NCBI GenBank assembly: GCA_964610205.1
Contig: CAZSVI010000029.1
Coordinates: 1 to 32,379 of the forward strand
DNA length: 32,379 bases
Source of the DNA: CAZSVI01 sp964610205
GTDB lineage: Bacteria; Bacillota; Clostridia; DSM-8532
Reading direction: 5' to 3'
Shown: positions 15,681 through 24,023 of the stretch, piece after piece
How the letters are laid out: each line of letters opens with the position of its first letter
How positions within the stretch are numbered: position 1 is the stretch's first letter
The notes under the pieces: generated by a model
Databases searched by the model: none
What the model was told of the DNA's origin: nothing
What the model saw: only the letters and a program-made list of their open reading frames with translations
Position numbers and translations under genes: made by a program

Positions 15681-15810
15681 TTATAACAACGGAAGCAATT
15701 GCAACACACCGTTATATAGAGTTGGGGGATATGCCTACCACCTGATAGAGGAAATCGGTACCACTACCTATATAGGTGGGGCGGGTGGCCATTTTGGTTC
15801 CTCGTTATAT
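15681..15810 (-). repeat. Dispersed structured element, copy A (130 bp)
   Basis: A second copy lies at 31464-31581 in the same orientation. Read on the minus strand, both begin ATATAACGAGGAAC and end TTGCAATTGCTTCCGTTGTTATAA, forming imperfect terminal inverted repeats (TATAACGAGGAA against TATAACAACGGAAG). Inside, GAGGAA pairs with TTTCCTC around a hairpin whose sequence differs between copies but stays self-complementary. A second hairpin carries the loop CATATCC. A 26-codon frame (15712-15792) with GAGGAAC before its ATG ends VVGISPNSI, as in copy B. The element lies between the flagellin terminator and fliB. No transposase is present. It may be a MITE-like element, a structured RNA, or both. 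Confidence 0.75.
15712..15792 (-). other. Candidate 26-codon small ORF inside repeat element A
   Basis: ATG at 15792, TAA at 15712-15714, with GAGGAAC six bases upstream of the ATG. The peptide ends GSGTDFLYQVVGISPNSI, and the nine C-terminal residues match copy B except Asn for Thr. The frame past the TAA also reads alike in both copies. The GAGGAA ribosome-binding site would pair with TTTCCTC inside the frame. Translation is unproven. Confidence 0.25.
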
Positions 15811-15820
15811 TGAATAAGAA

Positions 15821-15846
15821 TGGGCTGAAGCATTTGCTTCAGCCCA
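15821..15846 (-). terminator. Hairpin terminator after flagellin gene
   Basis: A 10-bp stem, TGGGCTGAAG with CTTCAGCCCA, and a six-base loop lie 19 bases after the hag stop codon. The tail on the minus strand (TTCTTATTC) is T-rich but broken. It would stop or stabilise the abundant flagellin mRNA. Confidence 0.75.
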
Positions 15847-15864
15847 CAATGAACACTTAAAATA

Positions 15865-17010
15865 TTACCTGAGAAGTTGCAGAACTCCCTGAGGCTGTTG
15901 GTTGGCCTGAGCAAGCATAGCTTGAGCGGCCTGGGTTAAAATGTTGTTCTTTGTGTACTCCATCATTTCCTTGGCCATGTCTACATCGCGAATACGGGAT
16001 TCAGATGCGGTCAGGTTTTCGGAAGAAGCCTGCAGGTTGTTGATTGTGTGTTCCAGACGATTCTGCCAGGCACCAAGAGAAGATCTCTGTGCCGATACTT
16101 CCTTAATTGCGGCGTCGATAACTTCGATGTTGTCGTCAAAAGCTTGTGTTGATACATTAACCACAGATACATTCGCCACATTACCGTTACCGGCTGTAGC
16201 ACCCAATACGGTTGATCTCATATCACCGATAGCGATGTTCAGCGTTGTGGCCTGATTAGCTCCAATCTGGAAGCTTAACTGTGTTCCTGTGGTGGTTATC
16301 GTTTTTGTGCTGTAGGTTGCAGTAGAAAAGTCAGTTAACGCTGAGAAAGACAGTCTGAGCCCGATTGCGTTAAAGTTCAGCGTAGTTCCGGCAGCTACCG
16401 TGTTTACATCGCCGGAATATGCCAATGTCTGGCTTATTCCGCTGCTGGTTCCCGCAACGGTAATTTCGTTAGTTCCTTCGTTCACAGTAAAGGTTAATGT
16501 TTCACCTGAAGCCACACCGGAAACAGATGCTGTAATACCTGCGGAAGTTAAAGCTGCTATAGTGATTGTACCATCTGCCGCCTGAACGCCAAGAGAACCA
16601 TCAAGAAGAGTCTTGGTATTGAACTCGGTTTTGTTAGCAATTCTGTCTATTTCATCATTCAGTTCATCAATTTCCTTCTGGATTTCAGCAAGGTCATCGG
16701 ATGTATTAGTTCCGTTGTTGGACTGAACTGCCAGTTCCCTCATTCTCTGTAACATACTGTGAGTTTCTGCCAAAGCGCCTTCTGCTGTCTGGATGAGTGA
16801 AATACCATCCTGTGAGTTTCTTGCAGCTTGATCCAAACCTCTGATCTGACCTCTCATTTTTTCACTGATGGCAAGACCTGCGGCGTCATCACCGGCACGA
16901 TTAATTCTGTAGCCCGATGAAAGTTTTTCCAAAGATTTTGAACCTGCAAGATTGTTGGTTGTTAATTGACGATACGTGTTTAAAGATGCGATGTTGTGAT
17001 TAATTCTCAT
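15865..17010 (-). CDS. hag: Flagellin
   Basis: A 381-residue filament subunit. The conserved N-terminal D0/D1 region (MRINHNIASLNTYRQL through about residue 140, including SSGYRINRAGDDAAGLAISEKMRGQ) and the C-terminal region (about 295-381, ending AQAMLAQANQQPQGVLQLLR) flank a Thr/Ser/Gly-rich variable domain with a single lysine, K236. AAGGAGG is seven bases before the ATG at 17010; upstream in-frame codons lie in the leader. Expression control is visible: a SigD promoter at 17114-17140 and a CsrA-type hairpin at 17035-17048 in the leader. The csrA and fliW genes lie directly upstream. Confidence 0.97.
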   Translation of the reverse strand: MRINHNIASLNTYRQLTTNNLAGSKSLEKLSSGYRINRAGDDAAGLAISEKMRGQIRGLDQAARNSQDGISLIQTAEGALAETHSMLQRMRELAVQSNNGTNTSDDLAEIQKEIDELNDEIDRIANKTEFNTKTLLDGSLGVQAADGTITIAALTSAGITASVSGVASGETLTFTVNEGTNEITVAGTSSGISQTLAYSGDVNTVAAGTTLNFNAIGLRLSFSALTDFSTATYSTKTITTTGTQLSFQIGANQATTLNIAIGDMRSTVLGATAGNGNVANVSVVNVSTQAFDDNIEVIDAAIKEVSAQRSSLGAWQNRLEHTINNLQASSENLTASESRIRDVDMAKEMMEYTKNNILTQAAQAMLAQANQQPQGVLQLLR

Positions 17011-17017
17011 AAAAAAA

Positions 17018-17048
17018 CCTCCTTGTTTTATGTCCGGCATCCTTGCCG
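17018..17048 (-). promoter_or_regulatory. Predicted CsrA binding region in the hag leader (two GGA sites)
   Basis: On the minus strand CGGCA-AGGA-TGCCG forms a 5-bp hairpin presenting AGGA in its loop (plus 17035-17048), the preferred CsrA site. A second GGA is part of the Shine-Dalgarno AAGGAGG (17018-17024). This reproduces the two-site layout known for B. subtilis hag, where CsrA bound at both sites blocks translation until FliW removes it. Confidence 0.75.
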
Positions 17049-17113
17049 AATCTAAATTAAATTTTTGAGTCAATTGCAACCGGTCGACCACTGTTTTAAT
17101 TGCCTCAATAAAT

Positions 17114-17140
17114 ATATCGAACTATTTTTTAAAAACTTTA
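17114..17140 (-). promoter_or_regulatory. SigD (sigma-28) type promoter of hag
   Basis: On the minus strand TAAA (plus 17137-17140) is followed after exactly 15 bases by TTCGATAT (plus 17114-17121), six of eight bases matching GCCGATAT. It lies about 104 bases before the hag ATG and directly after the csrA stop, so hag has its own late promoter. Confidence 0.75.
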
Positions 17141-17158
17141 TAGTTTTATTAAAAATTT

Positions 17159-17398
17159 TTATTCTGATTCCCTTTTGATAATTTTTACAGCCCGGATTGC
17201 CTCAGGAGTAATCGGTGTTGCCGCTGCCTGTTTATTCTCAGAAACAATTTCTTCAAATACTTCTTTCCGGTGGATGGATACATTACGGGGCGCGTTGATA
17301 CCCAAGCGAACCTGTTCACCCTGAACCTCCACAATTGAAATTTCTATATCATCGCCTATCATGATGGATTGGCCTTTTTTTCTGGATAATACCAGCAT
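17159..17398 (-). CDS. csrA: Carbon storage regulator CsrA
   Basis: A small dimeric RNA-binding protein of 79 residues that represses translation by occupying GGA motifs. The sequence MLVLSRKKGQSIMIGDDIEISIVEVQGEQVRLGINAPRNVSIHRKEVFEEI covers the five CsrA strands; the R in the APRNVSIHR segment and the N-terminal LSR form the RNA-binding surface in the family. A GTG one codon upstream (17401) is six bases from GGAGG and could also serve. It lies between fliW and hag, and its likely target is the hag leader. In B. subtilis FliW binds CsrA and frees hag mRNA when flagellin is exported. Confidence 0.95.
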   Translation of the reverse strand: MLVLSRKKGQSIMIGDDIEISIVEVQGEQVRLGINAPRNVSIHRKEVFEEIVSENKQAAATPITPEAIRAVKIIKRESE

Positions 17399-17482
17399 CA
17401 CTTTAATCCTCCTTATTTACAGGATATAATGATAGGGTGATGGATTCTTCCGAATAACTGATTTTAATCCTTCCCCTGCCTT

Positions 17483-17911
17483 TTATCTGTTCATTATATA
17501 ATATTTCACAGGAAATGTCTCATCTTTCATAATAATCTGTTTTCCCATATTATTATGCATGTTGATTAATACCGGTGCTTTCAGATTAATCGTCATATCT
17601 TTTATTCTTTCAGGAATTGTAACAATAGATAAAGTAAGCACCTGTTCGGAATCCTTTATCTTTATTTCCTCTATCTCTTTATCGTCAGCATCGACATAAT
17701 AATTCTGATTAACCGAGAATGGATCAGTTACAACAAACGCAAGCTCAGGATCATCCACTCCCTGAAGCCAGAAGAACGGAGATTCCGGATCCTGCTTACC
17801 TAAAAGAGTAAACTTTTTGACGTTCTCAAACCCGGGTATTCCTGACGGAAAATATAGAATATCTTTTTCATCTACCTCAATAGTACCAAAATGCTTTGTC
17901 TGAAGCTCCAT
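17483..17911 (-). CDS. fliW: Flagellar assembly factor FliW (CsrA antagonist)
   Basis: A 142-residue protein with a typical start (MELQTKHFGTIEVDEKDILYFPSGIPGFENVKKF) and the LQGVDDPELAFVVTDPF segment. FliW binds either flagellin or CsrA, coupling flagellin export to relief of CsrA repression. GGAGG lies seven bases before the ATG. It sits upstream of csrA with an 84-base gap, and both precede hag, so sensor, repressor and target lie within 2 kb. Confidence 0.95.
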   Translation of the reverse strand: MELQTKHFGTIEVDEKDILYFPSGIPGFENVKKFTLLGKQDPESPFFWLQGVDDPELAFVVTDPFSVNQNYYVDADDKEIEEIKIKDSEQVLTLSIVTIPERIKDMTINLKAPVLINMHNNMGKQIIMKDETFPVKYYIMNR

Positions 17912-18031
17912 AGTAAAACCTCCATTATTCCAGGCAGCAGGTTATAGATATACCTTTCTTCTCCTGCCAATCACCTGTTTTTTCTATTATTTATTGGCTT
18001 TATTCACTCTCTGTAAAACAATCCCGTCATT

Positions 18032-18589
18032 TTACAACCTGACATCAATATTTACTTCCGGATACTGGCGCATATATATGCTTACTTTACCGGGATTATA
18101 GTTAATATTCAGTTCACCGGACATAAATTCCGCTTCATACCCAATGTGGGAAGGGTTTTTCACCTCCGGCGGAGTGATTTGCACATTACCCGGCGTCGCA
18201 TTGAAACGAGGGCCTGTTATAGGGGTGTATCCTCCCTGTCTTTGCTTTTGGGGCCATGCCTTTTCAATGGCAATCTCTCTTACAGGATTCCCTCCCTTTT
18301 CAATTGCTCTTAACCGGTTTCCCTCTTCCGTTTTTTGCGCTATAAACTCAAATGCTTTTTGCATACCTAAGTGAGCCAATTCTAATGTAATGTCACTGAC
18401 ACTTTTATATCCTATTTGAGCTCTGGCTTCATACTGGTTTATTTCAATCGCTGGCCGGCTGGTTTTAAGAGAAACCCGGCCATGTTCCTGATGTATATTC
18501 AGCTCAGCGGCCCTGCTTTCTATATTAAGCTGCCCCCGGGTGGTCTTGATGCCGATAAGCCCGGGCTGGGAGTTAATTGTCAATCCCAT
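18032..18589 (-). CDS. yviE: DUF6470 (YviE-like) flagellar-operon protein
   Basis: A 185-residue protein with a repetitive beta-type pattern: short stretches such as LIGIKTTRGQLNIES, GRVSLKTSRPAIEINQYE and GELNINYNPGKVSIYMRQYPEVNID. It shows no signal peptide or membrane segment. This matches the DUF6470/YviE family, which is encoded between flgL and fliW in Firmicutes and whose function is not established. GGAG lies seven bases before the ATG. The synteny here is the same as in B. subtilis. Confidence 0.85.
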   Translation of the reverse strand: MGLTINSQPGLIGIKTTRGQLNIESRAAELNIHQEHGRVSLKTSRPAIEINQYEARAQIGYKSVSDITLELAHLGMQKAFEFIAQKTEEGNRLRAIEKGGNPVREIAIEKAWPQKQRQGGYTPITGPRFNATPGNVQITPPEVKNPSHIGYEAEFMSGELNINYNPGKVSIYMRQYPEVNIDVRL

Positions 18590-18686
18590 GGAAATACTCC
18601 GTTAAGCTTTATTGGAGGCAACAGGTTAAGGTTTTGGGGACAATCAGCCTATTGCAGGTTTCGTACAGCTAGCTGCATCCCCATGT

Positions 18687-19595
18687 TTATCTCAGAAAAT
18701 CCACCAGGCTGGGCTGAATCACTTTTGCTCCGGCTGAAAGAGATGCTCTGTAGACATTCTCTTCGTTTTGCAGATACATAATAGCTTCCGCTATATCTAC
18801 ATCCTCATTTTTACTCATCAAATTCGTGAAGTTAATATTGTCATCACTTAGCCTGTTTGCAGTGAGTTCAAGCCGGTTCATCCTGGCTCCAACACCGGAG
18901 CGGACACGCAGAATATTGTTTATTTCTGCGTCAATCTGATTCAGCATATTGCCAGCTGCGGCATTATCACCCATATTCAGCGAAGTTATAATGGCATCGA
19001 AGGTTTCAATCAAACTGCTGGTATCCGATTCCACCGCGTCCGTTCCATTATTAAAAAGGTCGCTCCCGGTTACGTTGATATGAATATCGTCCCCAATACC
19101 GATTTCATAATTAATTTGTTCACTGTTGGCTATATTAATAAGGAATACACCGTTATCATCCATCAGCGGCTTGTCTGTTTTGTATCCGGAAAATATATAC
19201 CGTCCGGCATAGGTGGTATTGGCGAGATGTGTCATTTGAATTTTTAACTGTTCCATCTCCTGCTTTACTTTTTCCATATCCTCCGGTGTGTTGGAACCAT
19301 TACTGGATTGAACTGTCAGCTCCCTTACCCTGTGCATCACCTCACCCATTTGCCCCAAAGTTGTTTCAGTAATTTCCATCCAGGAGGTGGCATCATCCAC
19401 GTTTCTCTGGTATTGCTGAATTTCCGCAACATCGGTCCGGAGCTTTAAAGCCCTTGACGCCACAATAGGGTCATCGGAAGGAAGACTGATCTTTTTTCCG
19501 GTTGCAAGCTGGGTTTGGTATTTGTTCATTCTGTTCAGGTTGTTATTAAGGTTGGAAAGCATGTTGTTAATAAGCATGTTGTTTGTAATTCGCAT
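18687..19595 (-). CDS. flgL: Flagellar hook-filament junction protein FlgL (HAP3)
   Basis: A 302-residue junction protein between hook and filament. It has the flagellin-like N terminus MRITNNMLINNMLSNLNNNLNRMNKYQTQLATGKKISLPSDDP and a coiled-coil helix (VKQEMEQLKIQMTHLANTTYAGRYIFSGY). The C terminus (SKNEDVDIAEAIMYLQNEENVYRASLSAGAKVIQPSLVDFL) completes the D0 domain. GGAG lies seven bases before the ATG. It follows the two flgK genes. Confidence 0.95.
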   Translation of the reverse strand: MRITNNMLINNMLSNLNNNLNRMNKYQTQLATGKKISLPSDDPIVASRALKLRTDVAEIQQYQRNVDDATSWMEITETTLGQMGEVMHRVRELTVQSSNGSNTPEDMEKVKQEMEQLKIQMTHLANTTYAGRYIFSGYKTDKPLMDDNGVFLINIANSEQINYEIGIGDDIHINVTGSDLFNNGTDAVESDTSSLIETFDAIITSLNMGDNAAAGNMLNQIDAEINNILRVRSGVGARMNRLELTANRLSDDNINFTNLMSKNEDVDIAEAIMYLQNEENVYRASLSAGAKVIQPSLVDFLR

Positions 19596-19648
19596 AATCT
19601 CACTCCATTCGATTTAAGTATCTGGTTATGGGTTATATGTTATCGGGC

Positions 19649-21289
19649 TCACAATCCCAGCCTGTTGACAAGAATGTCCAGGATTTCCGAATAGGTTTGG
19701 ATCATTTTTGCCGCCGCGCTATAGGCGTGTTGGTATCGAACCAAATTTGCCATTTCCTCGTCAATAGATACACCGGAAATAGACTGCCTTCTGGTATCAA
19801 GCTGCGCTGTCATGATTTTCTGGTTGTCCAGATGTGCTTTTGCCTGCTGACCATCTACTCCCATTGTGGATATGACGGTTTTTATAAAGTCTTCAGGCCC
19901 GCCTTCCATAAACATATAGGTATTATGGCGCAAACTCAAAATGGAACGCAGGTTTTCAATGTTTCCAACTTCGCCGGGGCTTCCCATTGTGGCAATGTTA
20001 TTGGAGGGGTTTTCGAATATTTCGCCGCTGATGGAGAAATTTTTGGCGGTAATATGGCTGTACATAGCATCATAATACTCATTTGTCCCGGGGGTCAACG
20101 GATCGTCCGCAGCCGTTCCGGCGCCCAGGGCAAAGCTTGCGCTGTCCATGGGATTGTTGTACTCATCATACATGGTAAAAAACCGGTAGCCTGCCGGTAA
20201 ATCTCCCTCCGCCGAATTCAGCAGGTACCCGTCAACATGGCCATTGGTTTTGTCGAGTATTCCGTCCCCATTCAAATCAATAACTCCTTCATTGAAGGTT
20301 CTGGCGAAAACCCGGACGAATTCATTCATTTTCCGCTGATAATAAGGAAGTCCCCTGTAATCCGGGCTGCCGTTCAATTCGTCATTACCGTCCCGGACAT
20401 CCAGATATCCCCTTAATTCACCAGATTTGACCGTTAATGTGTTTCCGTCTTCCCATGCGAGATCATACAGATTTTCGATATCCTCGGCATTAAGTTTTTC
20501 GGTGCGCTGTTCGGCTGTAATACGTGTTACATTTCTGTGATCAACCAGATCCTTACCGCTTATGGTAACACAGAACCTTACATCATCCCGGCCATTGGGA
20601 AGTTTTCCGCAAACGATTTCATAGGCCTGAACATTGATAAGGCTGGACAGCCTGTCCACCAGATTACCTCGTTGATCTCGGAGATCGTTGGCCACATTCC
20701 CGGTCACCTCGTAATTATAAATCTGGAGATTTAATTTCGCGATCTGGTCGGCCAGGGAATTTATTTCTTCAACCTTTGCGAATATAATATTGTTTACGTC
20801 ATTCTGCAGATATTCAAAGTGAGAGGCCACACTGTTAAAGTATTTAGTAACCATAATCGCGTTCTCTTTTACGGCGGCACGGGTGGAAAGGCTGGACGGA
20901 TCAGTGGCAAGCTGCTGCAGCAAGTTATAGAAATTATTCATCACCGTATTGAACCCGCTGTTTGAAGGCTCATTATACATGGCCTGCATTTCTTCCAAAA
21001 CGGTGAATTTAACGTCCCATTCCCCAAGATATTGCGCTTCGCTGCGGAATTTGGTATCCAAATAATCATCCCGCACACGAAGAATGTCTGTAACATCCGC
21101 ACCTGTTCCGAGCATTCCCGTACCATCTGCCATCAGAATAGGCCTGGATGCCTTCTGTGACAACACCTGGCGGGAATAGCCCGGCGTATTGATGTTATCA
21201 ATGTTATGGTTTACATTTGTGAGGCCGCGCTGTGCCGTATATAATCCCCGTGTGGCGATATCAAAACCCATAAATGTTGACATGCTCAT
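19649..21289 (-). CDS. flgK: Flagellar hook-associated protein FlgK, second copy (HAP1)
   Basis: A 546-residue FlgK. The N-terminal rod/hook-type helix (DIATRGLYTAQRGLTNVNHNIDNINTPGYSRQ), a long coiled-coil middle (KVEEINSLADQIAKLNLQIYNYEVTGN, DLRDQRGNLVDRLSSL) and the C-terminal helix (VSIDEEMANLVRYQHAYSAAAKMIQTYSEILDILVNRLG) are all present. A short calcium-loop-like run, DLNGDGILDKTNG, lies mid-protein. AGGAG lies nine bases before the ATG. It lies directly downstream of a longer FlgK homologue. Its length is normal for the family, so it may be the standard junction protein while the larger paralogue is specialised. Confidence 0.92.
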   Translation of the reverse strand: MSMSTFMGFDIATRGLYTAQRGLTNVNHNIDNINTPGYSRQVLSQKASRPILMADGTGMLGTGADVTDILRVRDDYLDTKFRSEAQYLGEWDVKFTVLEEMQAMYNEPSNSGFNTVMNNFYNLLQQLATDPSSLSTRAAVKENAIMVTKYFNSVASHFEYLQNDVNNIIFAKVEEINSLADQIAKLNLQIYNYEVTGNVANDLRDQRGNLVDRLSSLINVQAYEIVCGKLPNGRDDVRFCVTISGKDLVDHRNVTRITAEQRTEKLNAEDIENLYDLAWEDGNTLTVKSGELRGYLDVRDGNDELNGSPDYRGLPYYQRKMNEFVRVFARTFNEGVIDLNGDGILDKTNGHVDGYLLNSAEGDLPAGYRFFTMYDEYNNPMDSASFALGAGTAADDPLTPGTNEYYDAMYSHITAKNFSISGEIFENPSNNIATMGSPGEVGNIENLRSILSLRHNTYMFMEGGPEDFIKTVISTMGVDGQQAKAHLDNQKIMTAQLDTRRQSISGVSIDEEMANLVRYQHAYSAAAKMIQTYSEILDILVNRLGL

Positions 21290-21301
21290 GGTTAAAAACT
21301 C

Positions 21302-23362
21302 CTATCTCCCTGAAATTCCTGTCCTGTTAATCAGCGTATCCAACATATCGTTAATGACGCTGATGGTCTTTGTTGCCGCGTTATAGGCATATTTGAATTT
21401 AATCATATTGCTCATTTCCTCATCAAGAGAGACTCCCATGGTGGACTGCCTGTCGTTGTCAGCCGCATGGACCAGTGACTGCTGGTTCATCATAATCTGT
21501 TCGGCATCCCGGCCTATATTCCCGACCCGCAGAATAATATACTGATAAAAATCGTCCACACTGAGGGTTTGTTTATAGCCCTTCATCAGGTTTTCATTGC
21601 GTAAATGGGCAACAGCCAGTGCGATCTTATTATCTCCGTTGGCATCACTGGCAGAGGCAACCAGATTGTTTAGATCCTTCATTGCAAGGGCAACCCGGAT
21701 ATTTCCCATCTCCATCGGAAGACTTGGATCAATTGGTTCGAAAAATACTCCCCCGTCCGCTCCTGTAAGTGTTTTTCCTGATAACTGCAGCCAGTTCACT
21801 TCCCGGGTTACCACATTGACTACCGCATTCAGCATTTTTTTAACGGAGGAGATAATATCCAGGGTTTCATTTGTTGTTACAATAGCCTTATTCACATCAA
21901 TCGCGGTATCAGTGCCTATTTGGGACAGGAGTGCGGAAAACTCGTCCTCATGCGTCGAAATATCATACAATTCTCCGCCCGTTGCGCTGGTAATGGCATT
22001 CCAGCCCTGTTCCGACGGATCACCGTTTTCAAAAAACGAAGGATCCGTAATGACCGATACCTTCAGATTATTGTTTTTCAGGCTTCCGATATATGTGTCT
22101 ATATCCCCATCCGTGGTTATTTCCCCATCCCCGTTTATACTTTCGGAGGTATATACATAAACATACCGGTTGGCATTTTCTGTAAAGGGTGATGTACCCG
22201 CCAGTTCCAAAACAACAGAGCCAAAATCCGGATAGTCGTTTCCTGTAGCGGTTAAGAGTCCCAGTGCATCAATAAAACCGGATTCATCCTTTCCAAAATT
22301 TTCATTATCAATTATCCCTGTTCCATCATAGGTTATCAGACTCAGATTATAATTCAGTCCCCGGGCTTTCATTTCATTAATAAAGCTCTGAACATTATCA
22401 TACAGGTTAGCCAGGTATTCGGGGGCAGGATTGGATATATCCACCGCGATAGTCAAATCCGCTGTTGTATTCGGGGTTCCGTTGTCATAACTGCCTTTTG
22501 CCCCGCTTACCATTCCTCTTGCTTCCATCAACCCTTTTATTGCACCTTCCCCAACATTGATCTCCACATCCAGGCCTTCCACTTTAGGAATGACATAATG
22601 CGAAAGAGAGGTGTTTTGTGTTGCAATGATGTTGGTTTGCTGCGCTTTACTGACCAGATAATATCCTCCGACTATGATATCCATTTGTCCGTCAGGCAAC
22701 TCCCGGACTTCAGCTTTCACAAGGCTGGACAGCCGATCAACCAGGTAATTTCTCTGATCATAATAATCGTTTGCCCTGTTTCCTGTAACCTCGGCTTTCG
22801 TAATAGTCACGTTCAGCTTGGCTATTTCGGTTGTAATTTGATTGACTTCGTCTATTCTCTTGCGTATTTCATTGTTGATATCATCCTGAAGCTTATTGAT
22901 TTGGGATCCCATGTGATTTACATGATAAACCAGCGCCTCGCCCCGCTGCCGGACTAACGCCCGGACAGTAAGGCTGTCGGGTTGTTTCGCTAATTCCTGC
23001 CACGAATCCCAGAATTCATTTAATGTGCTCTGCAAACCATCCAGCATAGGTTCGCCAAGAATGGCTTCAAGATCTTTCACTCCATTCGTGCGCGCCTCCC
23101 AATAACCAAGGGCATTTACCTCGCGCCGGTATATGTTGTCCAGAAAGGTATGGCGAATCTGTCGAATTTCCTGTACGGACGCTCCCATTTCAACCCATGA
23201 ATTTCCAATATAACGGGTTTGGGCTGTCTGAAGAACAGCCTGCTGGCGGGAGTAGCCCAGGGTGCTTAAATTCGAAATATTATGGCCCGTTACTTCTAGC
23301 GACTTCTGATTGCTGTTCATTCCGGATACGGCCGTATTCAACCCGATAAAATTTATTGCCAC
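21302..23362 (-). CDS. flgK: Flagellar hook-associated protein FlgK with VWA-like insert
   Basis: A 686-residue FlgK. It is canonical at both ends: GLNTAVSGMNSNQKSLEVTGHNISN and TLGYSRQ at residues 7-40, DYYDQRNYLVDRLSSLVKAEV near 200, and VSLDEEMSNMIKFKYAYNAATKTISVINDMLDTLI at the end. Between about residues 300 and 490 lies an extra alternating alpha/beta domain (LTIAVDIS, NLSLITYDGT, RYVYVYTSES, LKVSVITD, AITSATGGELYDI) with the order of a von Willebrand factor A domain. Its metal-site motif is degenerate: DIS present, second Ser absent. The start is GTG with GAGGTGA upstream. The insert falls where FlgK proteins have surface-exposed domains. The second flgK begins 12 bases downstream. Confidence 0.9.
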   Translation of the reverse strand: MAINFIGLNTAVSGMNSNQKSLEVTGHNISNLSTLGYSRQQAVLQTAQTRYIGNSWVEMGASVQEIRQIRHTFLDNIYRREVNALGYWEARTNGVKDLEAILGEPMLDGLQSTLNEFWDSWQELAKQPDSLTVRALVRQRGEALVYHVNHMGSQINKLQDDINNEIRKRIDEVNQITTEIAKLNVTITKAEVTGNRANDYYDQRNYLVDRLSSLVKAEVRELPDGQMDIIVGGYYLVSKAQQTNIIATQNTSLSHYVIPKVEGLDVEINVGEGAIKGLMEARGMVSGAKGSYDNGTPNTTADLTIAVDISNPAPEYLANLYDNVQSFINEMKARGLNYNLSLITYDGTGIIDNENFGKDESGFIDALGLLTATGNDYPDFGSVVLELAGTSPFTENANRYVYVYTSESINGDGEITTDGDIDTYIGSLKNNNLKVSVITDPSFFENGDPSEQGWNAITSATGGELYDISTHEDEFSALLSQIGTDTAIDVNKAIVTTNETLDIISSVKKMLNAVVNVVTREVNWLQLSGKTLTGADGGVFFEPIDPSLPMEMGNIRVALAMKDLNNLVASASDANGDNKIALAVAHLRNENLMKGYKQTLSVDDFYQYIILRVGNIGRDAEQIMMNQQSLVHAADNDRQSTMGVSLDEEMSNMIKFKYAYNAATKTISVINDMLDTLINRTGISGR

Positions 23363-23408
23363 ACTTTCACCTCAATTTATTTCTTTTAAACAAAGCCAAA
23401 AACAACTG

Positions 23409-23912
23409 TCAGTATTTGATATCAAGAACCCTCCGGTTTTGTGATTCAGCTTCATTGCCTTTGCGTCCATATTGAGTCGCCTGTGGAACAGGCTGTGACA
23501 GCAGATTCAACGAAAAATCCACATACTCCAGCGCGTTCCGGATCAATTTCTGATTCAGTTCATTTTTTGCCGCTAAACTAAAAATAGTATTTTTCAATTT
23601 GTCTCTTACGGTATATAACCTTTTGGCATGCTCCTCAGGCAATATGTCTATAAAATCCGTAACAGCCAATAGCCGGGCATCTTTGCCAATGCTCTTCCCT
23701 ATTTGTTGTAATATTTGTTCGCGTACAACCGTTAACTGGTTCAATTCACTTATAAGCCGCTGTTCCTTGCCGATTGTTTCCTGCAGATTTTCAAGCCCAC
23801 CGTTTATAATAATACCGGTTTTCTCTTCCGCTATCTTAAGCACCTTTTTATAAAGCTTGTTCTCATAATCAAGAACCTTTATAAGGTTATCTATCCATAT
23901 CGTGTTGATCAT
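23409..23912 (-). CDS. flgN: Flagellar export chaperone FlgN
   Basis: A 167-residue helical protein with no membrane segment. The N-terminal long helices (WIDNLIKVLDYENKLYKKVLKIAEEKTGIIINGGLENLQETIGKEQRLISELNQL) and a C-terminal helical tail of the FlgN family escort FlgK and FlgL to the export gate. The ATG at 23912 has GGAGG six bases upstream, so the longer in-frame extension is unlikely. It sits between flgM and flgK, the usual Firmicute order. Confidence 0.88.
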   Translation of the reverse strand: MINTIWIDNLIKVLDYENKLYKKVLKIAEEKTGIIINGGLENLQETIGKEQRLISELNQLTVVREQILQQIGKSIGKDARLLAVTDFIDILPEEHAKRLYTVRDKLKNTIFSLAAKNELNQKLIRNALEYVDFSLNLLSQPVPQATQYGRKGNEAESQNRRVLDIKY

Positions 23913-24023
23913 ATCAGTCCTCCAAAGGCTACAATCATCTGATATATATATCGGAACCACATAAAAACGGGATAACATTAAAATTCTGCTATCCCGTTAA
24001 TTTCTCATTTGTATCAATTCGCT

